DNA of 64,000 nucleotides, taken from Alteromonadaceae bacterium XY-R5. GTDB taxonomy: Bacteria > Pseudomonadota > Gammaproteobacteria > Enterobacterales > Alteromonadaceae. The stretch spans positions 1 to 64,000 of the forward strand of contig LXWE01000001.1 in assembly GCA_001660395.1 (NCBI GenBank). The letters are read 5' to 3'. The position numbers were made by a program, and so were the translations under genes. This document shows positions 18,141 to 26,003 of the stretch, piece by piece (position 1 is the first letter of the stretch; each line of letters starts with the position of its first letter). Under the pieces are notes generated by a model. That model was not told the DNA's origin. It saw only the letters and a list, made by a program, of their open reading frames with translations, and did no database searches.

Positions 18141-19316
18141 ATGGGAAACGACCATCGGATACCAAGGGACAGGCTGAATGACTACAGCCCTGAAAGTGCC
18201 AAGAAACGTCGTGAATTTCTCAGGGATGTGACAGGAGCGTCACTTGAGCATACGGGGCATTATTCGTTTGATCCTTCGGTGCTGCCTGGCAATATCGAAA
18301 ACTTCATTGGCGTTGTACAAATGCCAGTGGGTATTGCCGGTCCGGTGCAGATAAACGGCGAAAACGCCAATGGCCTGTTTTATGTGCCACTGGCAACCAC
18401 AGAGGGAACTCTTGTGGCCAGTTACAGCCGTGGTATGCGCGTGATAAACGAATGCGGTGGGGTCAAAACCACTGTACTCGAGCAATATATGCAACGTGCT
18501 CCTGCCTTTATTTTCAATGATGCCCGCGAAGCGCGCGAATTTGGTGACTGGGTTGAACAAAACTTTGAAGCCATCAAAGCGGCCGCAGAAACCACCACGT
18601 CCGTGGGTAAACTCCAGCATATTCAACAGTGGTCTGTATCCAAAATGCGTTATTTGCGTTTTAACTACACCACTGGCGATGCGGCAGGTCAGAACATGGT
18701 GGGCAAAGCCACCCTGTGTGCCTGCGAGTGGATCAAAGCCAATTATCCTAAGCCCAGCGAATATTTGCTTTCGGGCAATATGGACACCGATAAGAAGCAT
18801 TCTCATCTCAATATGTTGCATACCCGTGGTAAACGGGTGATCGCTGAGGTCGTCCTGAAAAAAGATGTGCTGTGGCGCTTTATGCGAGTGGATACCAAAA
18901 CCCTGGCACGGGCCAGCGTGTTGGCCAATACCGGCGCATTAATGGCGGGCGCAGCCTATAACGGCCCGCATTCCGCTAACGGAATTGCGTCACTGTTTAT
19001 TGCCACAGGTCAGGACGAAGCCAACGTGGTGGAATCCCACGCGGGATTGCTGTCCCACGAGTTACTCGAAAACGGAGACTTCTACCTCTCAGTTACCCTG
19101 CCCTCATTAATTGTTGCTACCTACGGTGGTGGTACAGGTTTGCCTACCCAACGTGAGTGTTTAGAAATGCTCGGCTGCTATGGTAAAGGTAAAGCCGACA
19201 AGCTGGCAGAAATCGTTGCTGCGACGGTACTCGCGGGTGATATCAGCCTGGCCTGCGCCGTTATTGCCGGTGACTGGGTCAGCAGCCATGACAAAATGGG
19301 CCGTAATCGCCCTTAG
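18141..19316 (+). CDS. Hydroxymethylglutaryl-CoA reductase, class I type
   Basis: Reduces HMG-CoA to mevalonate with NADPH, the committed step of the mevalonate route. The catalytic residues of the family are all visible: Glu88 in PLATTEGTLVASYSRG, Lys218 in the NMDTDKKHS segment, Asp292 in ATGQDEANVVESH, and the C-terminal His383 in VSSHDKMGRN. The early ENFIGVVQMPVGIAGPV is the dimerisation motif. The ATG at 18141 follows GGGAG at eight bases; the frame opens five codons earlier at a poorer start. Length is 391 residues, typical of soluble enzymes without membrane anchor. No other mevalonate-pathway gene lies in the window; the gene stands alone with its own terminator. Confidence 0.93.
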   Translation: MGNDHRIPRDRLNDYSPESAKKRREFLRDVTGASLEHTGHYSFDPSVLPGNIENFIGVVQMPVGIAGPVQINGENANGLFYVPLATTEGTLVASYSRGMRVINECGGVKTTVLEQYMQRAPAFIFNDAREAREFGDWVEQNFEAIKAAAETTTSVGKLQHIQQWSVSKMRYLRFNYTTGDAAGQNMVGKATLCACEWIKANYPKPSEYLLSGNMDTDKKHSHLNMLHTRGKRVIAEVVLKKDVLWRFMRVDTKTLARASVLANTGALMAGAAYNGPHSANGIASLFIATGQDEANVVESHAGLLSHELLENGDFYLSVTLPSLIVATYGGGTGLPTQRECLEMLGCYGKGKADKLAEIVAATVLAGDISLACAVIAGDWVSSHDKMGRNRP

Positions 19317-19331
19317 CGATACATTATTCAC

Positions 19332-19358
19332 AAAGGCCGCTGCATGCGGCCTTTTTAT
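19332..19358 (+). terminator. Terminator of the HMG-CoA reductase gene
   Basis: AAAGGCCGC at 19332-19340 pairs with GCGGCCTTT at 19346-19354 across TGCAT, followed by further T residues. A strong nine-base stem. Confidence 0.9.
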
Positions 19359-19469
19359 TTTCTGTATCCAAATTTCCTTTACGCTGTTTCACTTACCTGT
19401 AAACGAGAGTTGAAATTGAGAGACATTTTTATAAGCTTTCTATATCACTCTCACCTGATGTGAATTGCC

Positions 19470-20849
19470 TTGGTAAACCGATTCGAGCAATTACTGTTAC
19501 AGGTGTCACTGAGTTGCAGTATTGATAGTGGCAACCTAAAAGAAGCACAGCAACTGATTTTGTCGTCTTTGCTCGATGGGATCCTGGCAGCACGCGCCGG
19601 GATCTGGATGGTGTCGAAGGATAAACAAACCATTGAATGTCACATGCTGGTCGATAGCCTTAATCCTGCGACAGAACAATGCCTGAGCCTATGCCGAAAT
19701 GATTTTCCCCATTATTTCCGGGCCCTTGATAATGAGCGTGTTATTCGCGCCGACGATGCATTATCACATGAAGCTACCTGTGAATTTTCAAATGTTTACC
19801 TAAAGCCCCTGGGTATCAGTTCAATGTTGGATGTACCCATTCGACATAAAGGTGCCATGGTCGGCATTATTTGTATTGAACACGTTGGCTTGCCACGCCA
19901 CTGGCAAGACGATGAAGCCAGCTTTGCGTCGGCGTTAGCGGATCTGTATGGAAGAGCCCTTTCGGCGCAGGAAAGCTTTCATTATCAAAAGCAGCTGGAG
20001 ACCCTTAATCAACAGCTGGAAACCAAAGTGGCTGCCCGTACCAGAGAAATTCAGCACAATATGCAGCAGCTAAAAGAAATCCAACAACAACTGATTGAAG
20101 CTGAGAAGATGGCGGCGCTGGGCAGTTTGGTCGCAGGCATCGCGCATGAAGTGAATAATCCTCTTGGCATTGCCATCACCGCTGCGACCCATGCAGAAGG
20201 ATTAGTGAGCGCCTTAGAACAGGCCTATCAACAGAATCTGTTAGGCCGCTCTAAGCTTGAGAAATTCTTCAGGGATATGGCTGAATCGCAAGGAGCGGTA
20301 AATCGTAATCTGGAACGGGCCGCAAAACTCATCACCAGTTTCAAGCAAACCGCAGTTGACCAGTCCAGTTATGATTTACTTGAATTAGAATTGTGCAGCT
20401 ATCTGGAATCCCTGCTGTCAAATCTTCGCCCTTACTGCCGAAGCCATCAGGTCGACCTGGCCTTTCAGGGCGATAGCCCGTGTTGCATTACCACCTATCC
20501 AGGAGCCATTGCGCAAATCGTTTCGAACTTAGTAATGAATGCCTGTGTGCACGCGTTTGACCAACAGACAGATAAGCAGGTCACAGTAAGCCTTACCAAA
20601 CAAGCCAATCAATGGCTGCAAATCAGCGTAAAAGATAATGGTAAAGGCATGACAAAAGAGATTCAAAAACGTGCAACCGACCCCTTCTTTACCACTCGAC
20701 GCGGACAAGGCGGCTCAGGCCTGGGTTTATCGATTGTTTATAACCTCACCTGTCAAACTTTACAGGGTGAATTCAAGCTGACTACGTCACCAGGTTATGG
20801 TGTAGAAATAGATTTACTGCTGCCGCCGGTTTTGGCGACAGAGACCTAA
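19470..20849 (+). CDS. GAF-domain sensor histidine kinase
   Basis: A soluble two-component sensor of 459 residues. A GAF domain fills about residues 20-165 (ending near LDVPIRHKGAMVGIICIEHV), so the signal is probably intracellular. A coiled coil follows (EAETLNQQLE-type heptads near 170-205). The HisKA box has the phospho-His in VAGIAHEVNNPLGIAITAAT. The ATPase domain shows NLVMNACVHAF (N box), VKDNGKGM (G1) and GGSGLGLSIVYNL (G2). An in-frame stop lies just upstream, and the only start before the GAF domain is TTG at 19470 (or the rare ATT two codons earlier). No response regulator gene is adjacent, so the partner is unknown. Confidence 0.88.
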   Translation: MVNRFEQLLLQVSLSCSIDSGNLKEAQQLILSSLLDGILAARAGIWMVSKDKQTIECHMLVDSLNPATEQCLSLCRNDFPHYFRALDNERVIRADDALSHEATCEFSNVYLKPLGISSMLDVPIRHKGAMVGIICIEHVGLPRHWQDDEASFASALADLYGRALSAQESFHYQKQLETLNQQLETKVAARTREIQHNMQQLKEIQQQLIEAEKMAALGSLVAGIAHEVNNPLGIAITAATHAEGLVSALEQAYQQNLLGRSKLEKFFRDMAESQGAVNRNLERAAKLITSFKQTAVDQSSYDLLELELCSYLESLLSNLRPYCRSHQVDLAFQGDSPCCITTYPGAIAQIVSNLVMNACVHAFDQQTDKQVTVSLTKQANQWLQISVKDNGKGMTKEIQKRATDPFFTTRRGQGGSGLGLSIVYNLTCQTLQGEFKLTTSPGYGVEIDLLLPPVLATET

Positions 20850-20869
20850 CATCAAAAAGCGTTTTAGAA

Positions 20870-20897
20870 ATGAAAATGGGGCAGCAAATGCTGCCCC
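20870..20897 (-). terminator. GC-rich hairpin, possible second terminator
   Basis: GGGGCAGC at 20878-20885 pairs perfectly with GCTGCCCC at 20890-20897 around AAAT. On the minus strand it is followed by a T-rich tract, and it lies just behind the candidate small RNA terminator, so it could back it up. On the plus strand it lies 28 bases after the kinase stop but is followed by A residues, which does not suit intrinsic termination. Confidence 0.5.
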
Positions 20898-20898
20898 G

Positions 20899-20990
20899 AA
20901 AAAAAGGTCGCTGAAACAGCCACCTTGGAGGAACTGTGAAGTCCGGTGCGGGTATTCCGATAGTTAAAGCCGGTTAGCCCTGCCTTGCTA
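20899..20990 (-). ncRNA. Candidate small RNA with its own promoter and terminator
   Basis: Read on the minus strand, a perfect -10 box TATAAT at 21002-20997 is followed about 90 bases later by a hairpin (GGTGGCTG, TTT, CAGCGACC; 20924-20906) and a run of seven T. There is one mismatch in the stem. No open frame fits between them on this strand. Together these are the layout of an independent small RNA of about 85-95 nucleotides. The family is not one I recognise; I compared it from memory with Spot 42, RyhB, Qrr and GEMM riboswitches and saw no match. Start and end are estimates. It might instead be the tail of a longer untranslated transcript from the DUF1294 gene 350 bases upstream. Confidence 0.42.
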
Positions 20991-20996
20991 AAACCT

Positions 20997-21014
20997 ATTA
21001 TAACCATCAAATGG
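20997..21014 (-). promoter_or_regulatory. Promoter -10 box with overlapping dyad
   Basis: TATAAT is read on the minus strand at 21002-20997. Directly upstream, CCATTTGATGG (minus strand, 21014-21004) is a dyad, CCAT-TTG-ATGG, in the spacer where a regulator could block the polymerase. A good -35 hexamer at 17 bases is not seen; a TTGATA lies 22 bases upstream, which is too far. Confidence 0.38.
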
Positions 21015-21078
21015 AACACACTAGTATCAACTGACCGGGAAAACAAAAACACATGAATAAATCAGTGTCGAATTGGAG

Positions 21079-21109
21079 TATTGTCGCTCCCTTTAGCTAG
21101 ACGACAATA
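21079..21109. repeat. Inverted repeat in the gap before DUF1294
   Basis: TATTGTCG at 21079-21086 is exactly mirrored by CGACAATA at 21102-21109. An alternative short stem, GGAG at 21075-21078 with CTCC at 21087-21090, overlaps it. A ten-base segment nearby, CCGCACCGGA at 21137-21146, is the inverted copy of TCCGGTGCGG at 20942-20951 inside the candidate small RNA. The rest of the 20850-21350 gap shows no gene. Confidence 0.4.
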
Positions 21110-21350
21110 GGATTGTTTCCCGGAAAGCCGATACTACCGCACCGGATTTGAATATTTTGCCCAGTCTTAATTATGAAATTAAATGATATCTTTTCACACA
21201 TGGATTAATTAAATTCATGATCAATACCAAACCGACTGGCAAAGTAAATAACTCGCTAACTACGGCCAAACGCAACATCCCCCCTCATTTACGCACATAA
21301 ATATCCACTGAGGCGAACCAACATCATGGCGGGATGAAAAACCAAATTCC

Positions 21351-21650
21351 CTAGAATGGGCGCCAGTGCAGATATGCCCATCCGAGCAGATGAAGAAGTG
21401 CACATCCCCACTGATAAAGTACAAAACGGGTTTTGCTGTGTTTATGCCGAAATACCGACATGGCCAAAATGCCGCCGGCAAATCCCCCAATCAGACTTAG
21501 CGTGTGTAAGCGTCTTTCAGGGATCCGCCAGTCACCTTTGATGGCAGCACGTTTATCCCAGCCAAACAAAATGAAGGTAGTCAGACTGAGCAGCGCATAG
21601 ATGATAAGCAAATAGAAAACGGGTGACTGACGCGTCAGCCAATTAAACAA
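21351..21650 (-). CDS. DUF1294 family small membrane protein
   Basis: About 99 residues with three to four membrane segments and the family pattern FILFGWDKRAAIKGDWRIPE followed by LHTLSLIGGFAGGILAM and FRHKHSKTRF. The function of DUF1294 is unknown; in many proteins it follows a cold-shock domain, which is absent here. I place the start at a TTG at 21650, which has a GGAG site nine bases upstream and lies just after the stop of the gamma-glutamyltransferase gene. An ATG at 21701 would give 116 residues but overlap that gene by 47 bases. It is the last gene of the hydratase-ggt-DUF1294 run. Confidence 0.78.
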   Translation of the reverse strand: MFNWLTRQSPVFYLLIIYALLSLTTFILFGWDKRAAIKGDWRIPERRLHTLSLIGGFAGGILAMSVFRHKHSKTRFVLYQWGCALLHLLGWAYLHWRPF

Positions 21651-21654
21651 TACG

Positions 21655-23406
21655 TCAGTCTCCAACCGCAACGCCTTCCCGGCGAGGATCGGCACCGCCA
21701 ATCAGCTTTCCGTCTTTCAGCTCAATACCGTGCAAACCGCTATTGAGATCCATCACTTTCACCTGGTGTCCCAGAGCTTCAAACTGTGCCTGTAACTCAA
21801 CAACCGGCGTACCTGCTTCTAGCGCCGTGTAATCATTACGATTGGTGATTTTGGGTAAATTGATGGCCTGCTGCACATCTAAATTCCAGTCCAGCACGCC
21901 AATTAACGTTTGTGCTACATAGTCGATAATACGGCTGCCACCCGGCGAACCAATCAGCAAATATGGCTGCCCTTTGTCGTTGAAGACCATGGTTGGGCTC
22001 ATCGCACTGCGTGGACGCTTTTCTGCTTCCACGCGATTTAAAACGGGCAAGTTGCCACGGTAAGGATTCAGAGAAAAATCTGTAAGTTGATTATTCAGCA
22101 TAAAGCCTTCCACCATCAGACCAGAGCCGAAGGCAAATTCAATACTGGTGGTCATAGACACCGCATTGCCTTTAGCATCAACAATCGAATAATGGCTGGT
22201 ATTGGGTAACTCATAGGCATCATCCATTGCCAGAAAAGCTTCAGGATAAGGCTTGCCTGGCTTAGCTTTACCCATATCCCGATCAGTATGAATATATTCA
22301 CTGCGACGCTTCAGGTAGGTGTTATTGATCAGCGCACCAAACGGCAGGCGACTAAAATCGCTGTCGGCTATGTACATATCGCGATCCGCAAACGCTAGCT
22401 TTGAAGCCTGAGTAAACAAATGCAGGGCTTTGGCATCGTTTGGCGCATACTGCGACAAGTTAAACGGTTCCAGCATCTTCATGATCTGCACAACATTTAT
22501 GCCACCAGAACTTGGCGGGCCCATGCCACAAATCTCGTAACTATGATAACTGCCGCACACAGGTGGACGCTCAACGGCATTGTAATTGGCTAAATCGTCT
22601 GTGGTTAACAACCCCGGATTTAACTGCACGTCCTGTACTGTTTTGGCAATAGCCTCAGCAATCGGGCCCTTGTAGAAGGCATCCGCGCCTCCACCGGCAA
22701 TTTGCATGAATACTTTTGCTAATTCGGGATTTTTACGCACATACCCTTCTGGTAACGGTCTGCCGCCAGGATAGAAATAACGGGCTGAGTTAGGGAATTT
22801 ATCTAAACCTGGGTGAATATGCATTTGCAGCATTTTGGCCAGACGTGGCGTCACCTTAAAGCCTTGCTGGGCCAGTTCGATGACATCGTTAAATAACAGA
22901 TCCCACGACATCGTCCCAAACTGCTTATGCGCCATTTCCAGTGCTCGCAAGGTACCTGGCACGCCTACAGAGCGGCCGCCGACAACCGCATCCATCCACG
23001 CCATAGGTTTGGCATTTTGCATAAACAAATGAGAATTGGCTTTTGCTGGAGCCTTTTCTCGGCCATCAAAAGTATGCAGTTTCTTCGCTTCGTTATCCCA
23101 GTAAAGGATAAAACTGCCACCGCCAATGCCAGACGACTGAGGCTCAACCAGCGTTAGCATGGCCTGAATCGCGATCGCAGCGTCGATAGCACTGCCCCCT
23201 TTTTTAAGGATATTCTTACCCGCCCAGGCTGCATACGGATTGGCCGCCGACACCATGTATTTTTCGGCAATAATAGCTGTTTTAGCCTGATATCCCGTCG
23301 CCGCTTCCGGTTCACGATCTTCTCGTTTTTGCTGGGCTGCTGTAGCCGTTGCTGACAGGGCAATACTCAGGCTACAAGCCGTTATAAAGGTTAGTAATCG
23401 GCGCAC
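21655..23406 (-). CDS. ggt: Gamma-glutamyltransferase (glutathione hydrolase)
   Basis: Periplasmic N-terminal-nucleophile enzyme that cleaves or transfers the gamma-glutamyl group of glutathione. A signal peptide (LLTFITACSLSIALSATATA, cut near AQQK) precedes the large subunit. The autoprocessing and catalytic threonine is Thr403 in PNTSHYSIVD, and the C-terminal small subunit has GNAVSMTTSIEFAFGSG and IGSPGGSRIIDYV. It is 583 residues, the usual precursor length. The start is GTG at 23406 with AGGA upstream. The enoyl-CoA hydratase gene ends 23 bases before it, so the two may be co-transcribed, although their functions are not obviously related. Confidence 0.95.
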   Translation of the reverse strand: MRRLLTFITACSLSIALSATATAAQQKREDREPEAATGYQAKTAIIAEKYMVSAANPYAAWAGKNILKKGGSAIDAAIAIQAMLTLVEPQSSGIGGGSFILYWDNEAKKLHTFDGREKAPAKANSHLFMQNAKPMAWMDAVVGGRSVGVPGTLRALEMAHKQFGTMSWDLLFNDVIELAQQGFKVTPRLAKMLQMHIHPGLDKFPNSARYFYPGGRPLPEGYVRKNPELAKVFMQIAGGGADAFYKGPIAEAIAKTVQDVQLNPGLLTTDDLANYNAVERPPVCGSYHSYEICGMGPPSSGGINVVQIMKMLEPFNLSQYAPNDAKALHLFTQASKLAFADRDMYIADSDFSRLPFGALINNTYLKRRSEYIHTDRDMGKAKPGKPYPEAFLAMDDAYELPNTSHYSIVDAKGNAVSMTTSIEFAFGSGLMVEGFMLNNQLTDFSLNPYRGNLPVLNRVEAEKRPRSAMSPTMVFNDKGQPYLLIGSPGGSRIIDYVAQTLIGVLDWNLDVQQAINLPKITNRNDYTALEAGTPVVELQAQFEALGHQVKVMDLNSGLHGIELKDGKLIGGADPRREGVAVGD

Positions 23407-23429
23407 GTTAATCCTTATGGGTATGGGGC

Positions 23430-24194
23430 TTAATTAAAAATATCCGGGTTTGGTTTGCGTTTTTCTAAAAACGCCGCAAACGCTTCTTTGGCCTGAGGTG
23501 TCGCCAGGTGCTCCAAAAACAAATCCAGTTCATCATTCATGTGCAGCAGCACATCATCGCCATCGGTTTTCATCAGCGCCTTGGTCTGACGTAGCGCCTG
23601 ACGCGGCTTCTGCACCAACTTACTTAACACTTTCTCGACGGTTTTTTCCAGAGCATCTGCGCTCACCACATCGGTTAACAGGCCGAATTGCAGAGCCTCT
23701 TCCGTTGTAAAGGGTTCCCCCAACATCAGCCATTTGGCGGCCTTACGATGTCCCGAAATACGCGGCAAAATGTAACTGGAGGCATATTCGGGCACCAGGC
23801 CCAAATTAATAAAAGGCAACGAAAAACGGGTGTCATCGGCGGCATAAACCAAATCACAGTGCAGCAACATGGTGGTACCAATACCCACCGCCAGACCATG
23901 TACCTGCGCTACCACAGGCAGAGGACATTGCATCAGGGCACGCATAAAGGCCACTGTCTCGGCGACATTGTCATTTTCCGCGATGGCGACAAAATCACTT
24001 AGGTCATTTCCGGCGGTAAAGCAGTCGCCATTACCCTTTAACAAAATGGCGCGCACATGTTCATCTTTGGCAGCCAAATTGATGGCATTGGCTAACTCCG
24101 CATACATAGTGCGGGTCAGGGCGTTCTTTTTTTCGGGACGGTCGAGGCTTATTACCATCACCTGCGACTGCAGGTGTGAAGTTACTGTGGTCAT
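23430..24194 (-). CDS. Enoyl-CoA hydratase/isomerase family protein
   Basis: A 254-residue crotonase-fold enzyme. Typical elements are the N-terminal VMVISLDRPEKKNALTRTMY, the first oxyanion-hole loop AILLKGNGDCFTAGNDLSDF, and the second HGLAVGIGTTMLLHCDLVYA. One catalytic glutamate usual in true hydratases falls where this protein has VPEYASSY with a Glu, so activity is plausible. The C-terminal helix carries KRKPNPDIFN. The exact substrate is unclear: fatty acyl-CoA beta-oxidation or aromatic acid degradation are both common for this clade. AGGA lies before the ATG. It is the first gene of the run with ggt. Confidence 0.88.
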   Translation of the reverse strand: MTTVTSHLQSQVMVISLDRPEKKNALTRTMYAELANAINLAAKDEHVRAILLKGNGDCFTAGNDLSDFVAIAENDNVAETVAFMRALMQCPLPVVAQVHGLAVGIGTTMLLHCDLVYAADDTRFSLPFINLGLVPEYASSYILPRISGHRKAAKWLMLGEPFTTEEALQFGLLTDVVSADALEKTVEKVLSKLVQKPRQALRQTKALMKTDGDDVLLHMNDELDLFLEHLATPQAKEAFAAFLEKRKPNPDIFN

Positions 24195-24332
24195 AGGTCC
24201 TTGCTCACTGAATGAAGTTTGATAATCAGATACTTAGGTTATGCTGCTATTGAAGCATTTTTTTATATTGACGTTAACCCTTAACCCCACAAGTTGGTAA
24301 CATACGCGCAAATTATAACGTATTCGAAGATT

Positions 24333-24917
24333 ATGCTCCGACTTCCTACTGCTCCTCGGCATGTTATCGGCCCGTTGCTGGTATTACTGGTAAGTGCGAT
24401 TTTGTTCCTGCTGCAACCCTGGCTACACGACAGCCTGGCGTTTTATCGCCCGGCCGTTAATCAGGGCGAATGGTGGCGTCTGCTCAGTGCCAATTTCCTG
24501 CATACCAACTTTTATCACCTTATCCTTAACGCCGCAGGGCTGATTCTGCTATGGGCATTGCATGGCGATCACTTTGGCTGGCGTCAGTATCTGTTGGTGA
24601 TGCTGGTGTGTTGCATAGGCAGTACCTTGGGCGTGTGGTGGTTTGCTCCTGAGCTTGTCTGGTATGTGGGGCTCTCAGGTGCGTTGCACGGGGTGTTTGT
24701 GGTGGGCGCCGGTATCGATATTCGTAAAGGCATGCTCTCTGGCTGGCTGCTACTTGCCGGTGTACTGGTGAAAATCGTGTATGAATCTGTGTTTGGCGGT
24801 AATCCCGAAGTGGCGGCAATGATCAACGCCAAAGTTGCCACTCAGGCTCATCTATACGGTGTTGCCACGGGTTTACTGTGGCTCGCCGTGACGACGGGAT
24901 ATCGCAAAATCCGTTAA
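24333..24917 (+). CDS. rrtA: Rhombosortase (rhomboid-type intramembrane protease)
   Basis: A 194-residue inner-membrane serine protease with about six membrane helices. The catalytic pair is visible: Ser115 in GLSGALHG and His173 in TQAHLYG. The short L1 region reads GEWWRLLSANFLHTNFYHLILN, typical of the rhombosortase subgroup. Rhombosortases cut proteins carrying a C-terminal GlyGly-CTERM sorting signal before their release by type II secretion. The longest frame begins at a TTG at 24294; the ATG at 24333 places the start just before the first helix. It overlaps the convergent EamA gene by four bases. No GlyGly-CTERM protein is seen in this window. Confidence 0.85.
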   Translation: MLRLPTAPRHVIGPLLVLLVSAILFLLQPWLHDSLAFYRPAVNQGEWWRLLSANFLHTNFYHLILNAAGLILLWALHGDHFGWRQYLLVMLVCCIGSTLGVWWFAPELVWYVGLSGALHGVFVVGAGIDIRKGMLSGWLLLAGVLVKIVYESVFGGNPEVAAMINAKVATQAHLYGVATGLLWLAVTTGYRKIR

Positions 24918-25840
24918 GCCTGTTGCCCTGTGCGATTGGCCAGGGCAATGCCGCTAAAGATCATCAGTATGCCTGCAAGGTGATAGCCATGAAAGGTTTC
25001 ACCCAGTAACAACACCGACAGCACGGCGCCAAATACCGGCATTAAATGGATGCTCATCCCTGCCCGTGCGGGTCCTAAACGGGCCACGCAGGCTCCGTAA
25101 CATAAATAGGCAATCACAGACGGAAAAATCCCCACATAAGCCACCGCCAGCAAGGCAGAGTGACTCAGCTCAGGCAAATCCACACTGGCCATTTCCCAGC
25201 CCCAGAAAGGCAATAAAAACAGTAGCCCCAGGATCATTTGCAGGGTAATGAGGGCGGTACGATCCATCTGCGCCGGCAGTTGCTTTAACCAGATCGTGTA
25301 CAAGGCCCAGCAAATCATCGCGGTAAAGATAATCAAATCCCCTTTGGCAAACGCCAGTTGCAGCAGTACCTGAGGATCACCCTGGGTAACGATGGCCAGT
25401 ACACCGGCGAAAGACACCAGCATCCCAGCTATTTGCGTCAATTTAAGGGATAAGCCAAAAAACAGCGCGCCGAATAAAGCGATCAGTAACGGGATAAAAG
25501 AATTGAGAATGATACCGTTGGTCGCAACCGTCGTTTGCAGGCCAAGATAGACCAGCGAATTAAAACCAGTGATGCCGGTAATTGATGTCGCCAGAATCAG
25601 CCATTTCTGCTGGCAATACAGCCCCGCATCCTTGCGCATAGCACGCCAGGCAAAAGGCAACAAAATCAGTGACGCAATCAGCCAGCGACAGACGGCTAAG
25701 GTCAGTGGTGGAATATCATCACGCACTGCCCGTCCAACAATAAAATTACCGGCCCAGCACAAAGGCGGTACCATCAGGATAAGAAGTGTCACGCCACCCA
25801 GCTGTTGCAGGCGGGTTGAGATATTTGAAACCACTTTCAT
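24914..25840 (-). CDS. EamA/DMT-family transporter
   Basis: A ten-helix drug/metabolite transporter made of two EamA repeats. The first repeat opens with VPPLCWAGNFIVGRAVRDDI and the second with FTAMICWALYTIWLKQL, both with the conserved WA-(N/L) pattern. The late segment GMSIHLMPVFGAVLSVLLLG followed by LAGILMIFSGIALA closes the fold. I prefer the ATG at 25840 (308 residues); an upstream TTG at 25864 would add eight residues. The substrate, perhaps an amino acid or metabolite exported from the cell, cannot be read. It is monocistronic and convergent with the rhombosortase gene. Confidence 0.87.
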   Translation of the reverse strand: MKVVSNISTRLQQLGGVTLLILMVPPLCWAGNFIVGRAVRDDIPPLTLAVCRWLIASLILLPFAWRAMRKDAGLYCQQKWLILATSITGITGFNSLVYLGLQTTVATNGIILNSFIPLLIALFGALFFGLSLKLTQIAGMLVSFAGVLAIVTQGDPQVLLQLAFAKGDLIIFTAMICWALYTIWLKQLPAQMDRTALITLQMILGLLFLLPFWGWEMASVDLPELSHSALLAVAYVGIFPSVIAYLCYGACVARLGPARAGMSIHLMPVFGAVLSVLLLGETFHGYHLAGILMIFSGIALANRTGQQA

Positions 25841-25937
25841 CAGCCCAGACTCAGGGAAAAGCAAGGCACTACTCTAACGAATTGATAGCCAGAGTAAACC
25901 CGCATTCGTCCTAACATATATTTTGTTGGCAGACACA

Positions 25938-25964
25938 ACAAAGCCGCCCGGGGGGCGGCTTTGT
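25938..25964 (-). terminator. Hairpin downstream of pta
   Basis: ACAAAGCCGCC at 25938-25948 pairs perfectly with GGCGGCTTTGT at 25954-25964 (11 base pairs, five-base loop), 40 bases after the pta stop. On the minus strand it is followed by a G/T-mixed tract rather than a pure T-run, so termination is likely but not textbook. Confidence 0.6.
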
Positions 25965-26003
25965 CATCACGTCTCAACTGGGTTAAGCCAGCAATATCAA
26001 GCC

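Noticed and set aside
20927-20977. Plus-strand GGAGGA followed by a GTG-started 13-codon leader peptide
   Set aside because: A good ribosome binding site but the peptide is very short, no gene follows on that strand, and the opposite strand has a better small-RNA interpretation.
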